In this document: positions 58,990 to 64,000 of the stretch, piece by piece | Numbering within the stretch: position 1 is the stretch's first letter | Layout: each line of letters starts with the position of its first letter | NCBI RefSeq assembly: GCF_003957515.1 | Contig: NZ_RQXW01000002.1 | Location: 1-64,000 of the forward strand | Source: Amphritea opalescens | GTDB lineage: Bacteria; Pseudomonadota; Gammaproteobacteria; Pseudomonadales; Balneatricaceae | Direction: 5' to 3' | Length of the DNA stretch: 64,000 bases | Position numbers and translations under genes: made by a program | Notes under the pieces: generated by a model | What the model was told of the DNA's origin: nothing | The model's input: the letters and a program-made list of their open reading frames with translations, nothing else | Database searches by the model: none

Positions 58990-59276
58990 TGGAAGCCTTC
59001 ATTGTCTTGTTATCGCTGTTTGCGTTGGCGGTGTTCCTTGGGGTTGAGCTTATTACCAAGGTGCCGCCGACCTTGCATACCCCATTAATGTCCGGTAGTA
59101 ATGCGATCTCGGGTATCACCATTGTCGGCGCGATTTTGGCGGCGGGTTCCGGTGATGAGTCCAGCACTGTGGTGCCATTGTTAGGCTTCGTGGCGATTGT
59201 TTTTGCCACGATTAATGTGGTGGCCGGTTTTATGGTCACTAATCGTATGCTTAAAATGTTCAAGCGGAGGGGCTAA
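58989..59276 (+). CDS. pntAB: Transhydrogenase alpha-2 subunit PntAB
   Basis: A 95-residue membrane protein forming the smaller part of the proton channel. LGVELITKVPPTLHTPLMSG near 18-37 is the family mark, and three helices are apparent. It overlaps pntAA and pntB by one base at each junction. Confidence 0.95.
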   Translation: MEAFIVLLSLFALAVFLGVELITKVPPTLHTPLMSGSNAISGITIVGAILAAGSGDESSTVVPLLGFVAIVFATINVVAGFMVTNRMLKMFKRRG

Positions 59277-60685
59277 TGATGAATAGCATCATGATTAACC
59301 TCTTCTATCTGCTCGCGGCATTACTGTTTGTTATGGGTATTAAGGGCCTAACGCGGCCAAAAACCGCCGTGCGAGGCAACCGTTTAGCGGCGCTGGGTAT
59401 GTTGCTGGCCATTGTGATTACCCTGCTGGATCGGCAGGTGATTCACTATGAAATTGTGTTTGCCGGATTGGCGGTGGGCACATTGATAGGTGTTTTGATG
59501 GCGATTAAGGTGCAGATGACCTCAATGCCACAGATGGTGGCGATTCTGAATGGCTTAGGTGGCGGAGCATCGCTGGGGGTGGCCGCGGCCAGTTATTTCT
59601 CGGTGTTAGCGAGCGGCACCGAACTGAGCGGGGTAACATTGGTTATCGCCAAGAGTGCGATCATGCTGGCGGTGCTGATTGGTGCGGTCACCTTTTCTGG
59701 CAGTGCGGTGGCATTTGGCAAACTACAGGAGGTTCTACCGGGCCAAGTGATCGGCTTTAGCGGCATGAAGTTTATTAACCTAGGATTGTTGTTGGCCTCT
59801 GTCGCGGTTATTTTCCTACTGGTGAATAACCAGCTGGGTAGTGGCGGGTTCTTGCTACTGGTGGGTTTAGCGCTGTTGCTGGGGGGCACTCTGGTTATGC
59901 CGATAGGGGGGGCGGATATGCCGGTGGTGATTGCCTTGCTCAATGCATATTCGGGCATTGCGGCGGCGGCTGCGGGCTTTATTATGGGCAATAACGTGCT
60001 AATTATCTCTGGCGCGCTGGTGGGCGCTTCCGGTCTTATTTTGACGAAGATTATGTGTGTCGCGATGAACCGTTCATTGTTGAATGTCTTGTTCGGTAAA
60101 ATGGTGGCGAGTGATGGCCCAACCATCGATGCCGATGAGGTCTATCAGGGCAAGGTAACATCCGCCTCACCGGATGAGGTGAGCATGATGCTGGAAGATG
60201 CACAGCGGGTGGTTATTGTACCCGGCTTTGGTCTCGCGATGGCGCAGGCTCAGCATGCGGTGCGTGAATTGGCGGATACCTTAGTGGGCCGTGGGGCTAT
60301 TGTGGAATTTGCCATTCACCCGGTTGCCGGGCGAATGCCGGGGCATATGAATGTGCTCTTGGCCGAGGCCGAGATCGACTATGAGGCGATGAAAACCATG
60401 GAGCAGTCTAATCCTAACTTCAGTAAAACTGACGTGGTGCTGGTGATTGGTGCCAATGATGTGACCAATCCGATGGCTCGTGAAGATAAAGGTAGCCCTA
60501 TCTATGGTATGCCTATTTTGAATGTTGATGAGGCGAAGAGTGTTGTCATTATTAAGCGCAGCTTGAGTCCAGGCTTTGCCGGCTTACCTAATCCGTTATT
60601 CGCAATGGATAATGCGGTGATGCTGTTTGGTGATGGCAAGCAGGCGATCATGGATCTGACTGCGGTCCTGCATGAAGCGGCTTAA
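59276..60685 (+). CDS. pntB: Transhydrogenase beta subunit PntB
   Basis: A 469-residue subunit with about eight or nine membrane helices (1-265) and a C-terminal NADP(H)-binding domain III. The domain III signature is VIVPGFGLAMAQAQHAV near 313, with FAIHPVAGRMPGHMNVLLAE near 344-363 and GANDVTNP near 393. The complex uses the proton gradient to make NADPH from NADH. Next to npdG it would be a source of NADPH for F420H2. Confidence 0.96.
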   Translation: MMNSIMINLFYLLAALLFVMGIKGLTRPKTAVRGNRLAALGMLLAIVITLLDRQVIHYEIVFAGLAVGTLIGVLMAIKVQMTSMPQMVAILNGLGGGASLGVAAASYFSVLASGTELSGVTLVIAKSAIMLAVLIGAVTFSGSAVAFGKLQEVLPGQVIGFSGMKFINLGLLLASVAVIFLLVNNQLGSGGFLLLVGLALLLGGTLVMPIGGADMPVVIALLNAYSGIAAAAAGFIMGNNVLIISGALVGASGLILTKIMCVAMNRSLLNVLFGKMVASDGPTIDADEVYQGKVTSASPDEVSMMLEDAQRVVIVPGFGLAMAQAQHAVRELADTLVGRGAIVEFAIHPVAGRMPGHMNVLLAEAEIDYEAMKTMEQSNPNFSKTDVVLVIGANDVTNPMAREDKGSPIYGMPILNVDEAKSVVIIKRSLSPGFAGLPNPLFAMDNAVMLFGDGKQAIMDLTAVLHEAA

Positions 60686-60760
60686 TCGGTTGGTCGACGG
60701 TTTCTTAACGTTAACTTCTAAGCCTTAAGCTCCAGTAAGCTAAAGCACGGATAAAAGAAT

Positions 60761-60799
60761 GCCCGGCTGTTAAATAACAGACCGGGCTTTATTATTTTT
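60761..60799. terminator. Terminator between pntB and the permease gene
   Basis: Long stem GCCCGG-CTGTTA/TAACAG-A-CCGGGC with an AA loop and a T-rich right side. It lies 75 bp after pntB and 28 bp beyond the 3' end of the convergent permease gene, so it may serve both. Confidence 0.88.
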
Positions 60800-60814
60800 A
60801 TACTGTCTGCGGCG

Positions 60815-62317
60815 TTACTCCCCTTGAGTCGCTAGTTTACCGAGGTCTACTGTTTGTTTACGGGCGCAGAACCAATAAGTGATACCGCCGAGAATCGAAC
60901 CTGTGAACCAGCCATACTGATAGAACCAGCTCAGTTGATCGGTCATCAGTGAGTACAGCGTTAGGGCAACAGGAATGGCAAAGGCGATAAAGCCATTGAT
61001 GTTAAAGCCGCTGTAGATACCGTGGGTTTTATACAGGTCTGGCAGGTTAAGCTGCTGACGTTTAATCACGAAGTAATCAACGATCATAATGCCGGCAATG
61101 GGACCTAACAATGATGAATAACCGAGCAACCAGCCGCTGTACATCGCTTCAACGCTGACATCGGATTCGATCAATCCCAGCTTTTTCAGCAGCTCCCAAG
61201 ACATCAGCAACACACCAATCAGACCGGTGAGCAGTGCGCCACGGGTTTGGTTGATTTTCTTCGGTGCGATATTTTGGAAATCATTGGTGGGTGAGACAAT
61301 ATTGGCCGCAGTATTGGTCGAAAGTGTGGCAATAATAATCATGATCATCGCAATCACCACCCAGAAGGGGCTATCAATTTTACCGATCAAAGATACCGGA
61401 TCGGAAATGGTTTCACCGACCAGTGTGGTGGATGCCGCTGTTAGTACGACACCCAAAGCGGCGAAGAAGAACATCGTCAGCGGCAGGCCGATAATCTGTC
61501 CCGCGATCTGATCTTTCTGCGAGCGGACATAGCGGCTGAAATCCGGGATGTTAAGGGATAGAGTTGCCCAGAAACCCACCATCGCGGTTACCCCAGCGAA
61601 GAAGTATCCCCAGAATGAGGCACCTTCAGGGCGGCTCGGTGGAATAGCTAATAGCGCTTCATAAGAGATTTTAGGGCTAGCCCACATCATCAAACCGATA
61701 CCAACGGCGAGCAGCAAAGGTGCAGCCATGGTTTCTAGAATTTTAATCGACTCGGCCCCTTTAATAACGATATAGAGGTTGATCACCAGAAAGGTGAAAA
61801 AACCGATGACTTCACCGGTACCGCCCAGGGATTCCCATCCAGGCAGCAGGTTTGACAACATGATATGAATGGCAAGACCACCGAACATGGTTTGTATACC
61901 AAACCAGCCACAGGCGACCATCGCTCGGATTAAACAGGGGATGTTAGAGCCGATCATACCAAAGGGTGAGCGCAGTAAAACGGGAAAGGGGATACCGAAC
62001 TTCGTTCCCGGAAAAGCATTCAGTGTCAGTGGAATTAGCACGATAATATTGGCTACTAGAATAGCCATCAGCGCTTCCATCACGGACAAACCGAAATAAG
62101 CAGTTAATACACCACCGAGGGTGTAGGTAGGGACACAGATAGCCATACCGACCCAAAGAGCGGCGACATTCCAGACATTCCACGTCCGTTCTTTTACCTG
62201 AGTTGGGGCAATGTCTTCGTTGTAGTGAGCACTATTGGAGACATCAGAGTGGGTTTCAAGCTCGTAGAACTCACCTACTTTAATGGAGGCTGATGCGCCT
62301 GACGTATGTCTACTCAT
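60815..62317 (-). CDS. NCS1-family nucleobase/hydantoin permease
   Basis: The ATG at 62317 follows AAGAGG and gives 500 residues; 24 further codons upstream lack support and would run into the promoter. About twelve helices begin near residue 50. NVWNVAALWVGMAICVPTY near 49 and the first-repeat FGIQTMFGGLAIH near 136 are typical of NCS1 permeases for uracil, hydantoin, allantoin or cytosine, and the GPIAGIMIVDYFVIKR motif near 413 is characteristic. A RutR-type operator in its promoter favours a pyrimidine or dihydropyrimidine substrate. Confidence 0.9.
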   Translation of the reverse strand: MSRHTSGASASIKVGEFYELETHSDVSNSAHYNEDIAPTQVKERTWNVWNVAALWVGMAICVPTYTLGGVLTAYFGLSVMEALMAILVANIIVLIPLTLNAFPGTKFGIPFPVLLRSPFGMIGSNIPCLIRAMVACGWFGIQTMFGGLAIHIMLSNLLPGWESLGGTGEVIGFFTFLVINLYIVIKGAESIKILETMAAPLLLAVGIGLMMWASPKISYEALLAIPPSRPEGASFWGYFFAGVTAMVGFWATLSLNIPDFSRYVRSQKDQIAGQIIGLPLTMFFFAALGVVLTAASTTLVGETISDPVSLIGKIDSPFWVVIAMIMIIIATLSTNTAANIVSPTNDFQNIAPKKINQTRGALLTGLIGVLLMSWELLKKLGLIESDVSVEAMYSGWLLGYSSLLGPIAGIMIVDYFVIKRQQLNLPDLYKTHGIYSGFNINGFIAFAIPVALTLYSLMTDQLSWFYQYGWFTGSILGGITYWFCARKQTVDLGKLATQGE

Positions 62318-62366
62318 TATTTTTCCTCTTGTTGAGCCAGTAAGGTTATTAGTAAGAGGATTGCAG

Positions 62367-62396
62367 ATAATATGCCAGTATTTTACCAAATGTAAA
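62367..62396 (-). promoter_or_regulatory. Candidate permease promoter
   Basis: Read on the minus strand: TTTACA (62396-62391), an 18-bp spacer and TATTAT (62372-62367). The -35 is inside the operator, as at the cofH and amidohydrolase promoters. Confidence 0.55.
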
Positions 62397-62398
62397 AA
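62381..62398. promoter_or_regulatory. RutR-type operator before the permease gene
   Basis: TTTTACC-AAAT-GTAAAAA. The left half is identical to operator 2 of cofH; the right half is shifted by one base, leaving TTTTAC-N5-GTAAAA as the perfect repeat. Confidence 0.65.
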
Positions 62399-62597
62399 AT
62401 ATAGATTATTTTATAAAGCTATTAAATATCATATAGTTACGAGTATTAATGGTAGGCGAGAGAGGCTGGTTAATCTTTTTGAGCTGCAGTGCAGCCGTGT
62501 TTTGGTGCAGGCTGCGCTGTTGCTGTGCGTTTTATGAGCAAAGAACTAGAGGATAAAGCGTGGGAGAGGGCCTACTGTGCGGCCCTCGTGGATAGCT

Positions 62598-63044
62598 TTA
62601 GAATTTGCGAACGAGAATAATACCGGCAGCGATCAAGATAACCCCGAAAATTCTCCAAGGGTTGATCTCATGAACGTTAAAGCTCAGTGCGCCGAAGTGA
62701 TCGAGTAGCAATGAGGCAATGATCTGACCAGCAATAATCAGAGCCAGTAGGGTGGTGGCTCCTAGTTTAGGGGCGAAAAAAGCCATACAGGTTACAAAAA
62801 AGGCACCCATTAGACCTCCGCTCCAAGCCCATAACGGAGCGGCTTTCAGCTCATGGAGAGCTGGCCAAGGTAAACGGAGACTGCTGTAAACCACCATTAA
62901 GGTCAGAGTGCCCACCAGAAAGGAGATACCCGATGCCCAGAGTGCGCTGCCACCGGCTCGGGCCAGTTGTGCGTTCACCCCTGCTTGAAGTGGTAACATG
63001 CTACCGGCGAGCAGTACGATTAGCATACTTATCCAAACGATCAT
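62598..63044 (-). CDS. DMT-superfamily small transporter (DUF606/YdcZ type)
   Basis: A 148-residue protein with five predicted membrane helices. GSMLPLQAGVNAQLARAGGS near residues 15-34 and LLLDHFGALSF near 111 are marks of the DUF606 (YdcZ) family, half-size drug/metabolite transporter relatives. Substrate unknown. It lies 68 bp after the dihydropyrimidinase gene on the same strand, so it is probably part of the pyrimidine unit. Confidence 0.82.
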   Translation of the reverse strand: MIVWISMLIVLLAGSMLPLQAGVNAQLARAGGSALWASGISFLVGTLTLMVVYSSLRLPWPALHELKAAPLWAWSGGLMGAFFVTCMAFFAPKLGATTLLALIIAGQIIASLLLDHFGALSFNVHEINPWRIFGVILIAAGIILVRKF

Positions 63045-63112
63045 GGTATCTCTCTATTCATTCTGACTGAGTCGGCAACAGGATTCATCCCCCCCCGACT
63101 TATGTAGCCCTG

Positions 63113-64000
<888 letters not shown>

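Overview
The window is a chromosomal segment of a gammaproteobacterium of moderate GC content, most likely a marine, Pseudomonas/Oceanospirillales-type organism. The evidence is core gene order familiar from pseudomonads (mutY-yggX next to an AsmA gene, hisB-hisH-hisF, hemB-ppk, oxyR-recG, coaD-ferredoxin, rsmD/M16/ftsY-ftsE-ftsX-rpoH, thiS-thiG-trmB), a magnesium-type HemB, an OxyR with Cys199/Cys208, and a probable DMSP lyase. The species cannot be named from sequence reading alone. No phage, IS element, rRNA or CRISPR array was seen.

Layout. 1-2.3 kb: repeats and a FAD-dependent dehydrogenase. 2.3-9.7 kb: a c-di-GMP signalling operon (CHASE hybrid kinase, REC-GGDEF cyclase, REC-PAS-GGDEF-EAL phosphodiesterase, small membrane protein). 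9.8-13.3 kb: accessory metabolism (DMSP-lyase-like cupin, LysR regulator, PhyH dioxygenase, orphan TRAP solute-binding protein). 13.3-13.9 kb: tRNA-Phe and a degraded second 3' end. 14-20 kb: yggX, mutY, AsmA, hisB-hisH-hisF (hisA is not between them). 20-24.2 kb: EamA exporter, LysR, membrane GGDEF, a three-site DnaA-box cluster, elbB. 24.5-31.1 kb: hemB, ppk1 and a basic amino-acid ABC transporter. 31.1-38.9 kb: SDR protein, oxyR, recG, AstE-like hydrolase, DUF501, ferredoxin, coaD, M48 lipoprotein. 39.0-39.8 kb: an eight-copy 110/111-bp tandem repeat. 39.8-48.6 kb: rsmD, an M16-like protein, ftsYEX, rpoH, DUF423, thiS-thiG, trmB.

48.7-64.0 kb is the most interesting part. A RutR-like TetR repressor is followed by cofH-cofD-cofC-cofE (coenzyme F420 biosynthesis), an F420:NADP oxidoreductase, an LLM-class F420-dependent oxidoreductase, a GTP cyclohydrolase II (source of the ribityl-aminouracil precursor shared with F420), an M20-family N-carbamoyl amidohydrolase, a three-subunit proton-translocating transhydrogenase, an NCS1 nucleobase/hydantoin permease, a small DMT-type membrane protein and a dihydropyrimidinase cut by the window edge. 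At least five palindromes of the form TTTTACC-N4-GGTAAAA, close to the known RutR operator, lie before rutR, cofH (two), the amidohydrolase and the permease; at three of these promoters the -35 hexamer lies inside the operator.

The working hypothesis is a uracil-responsive regulon that makes F420 and uses F420H2 to reduce uracil/thymine to the dihydropyrimidine (LLM enzyme). Dihydropyrimidinase and beta-ureidopropionase would finish the reductive pathway, while transhydrogenase-made NADPH regenerates F420H2 through the F420:NADP oxidoreductase. No conventional PreTA/PydA dihydropyrimidine dehydrogenase and no RutA is visible in the window. The substrate of the LLM enzyme is inference.
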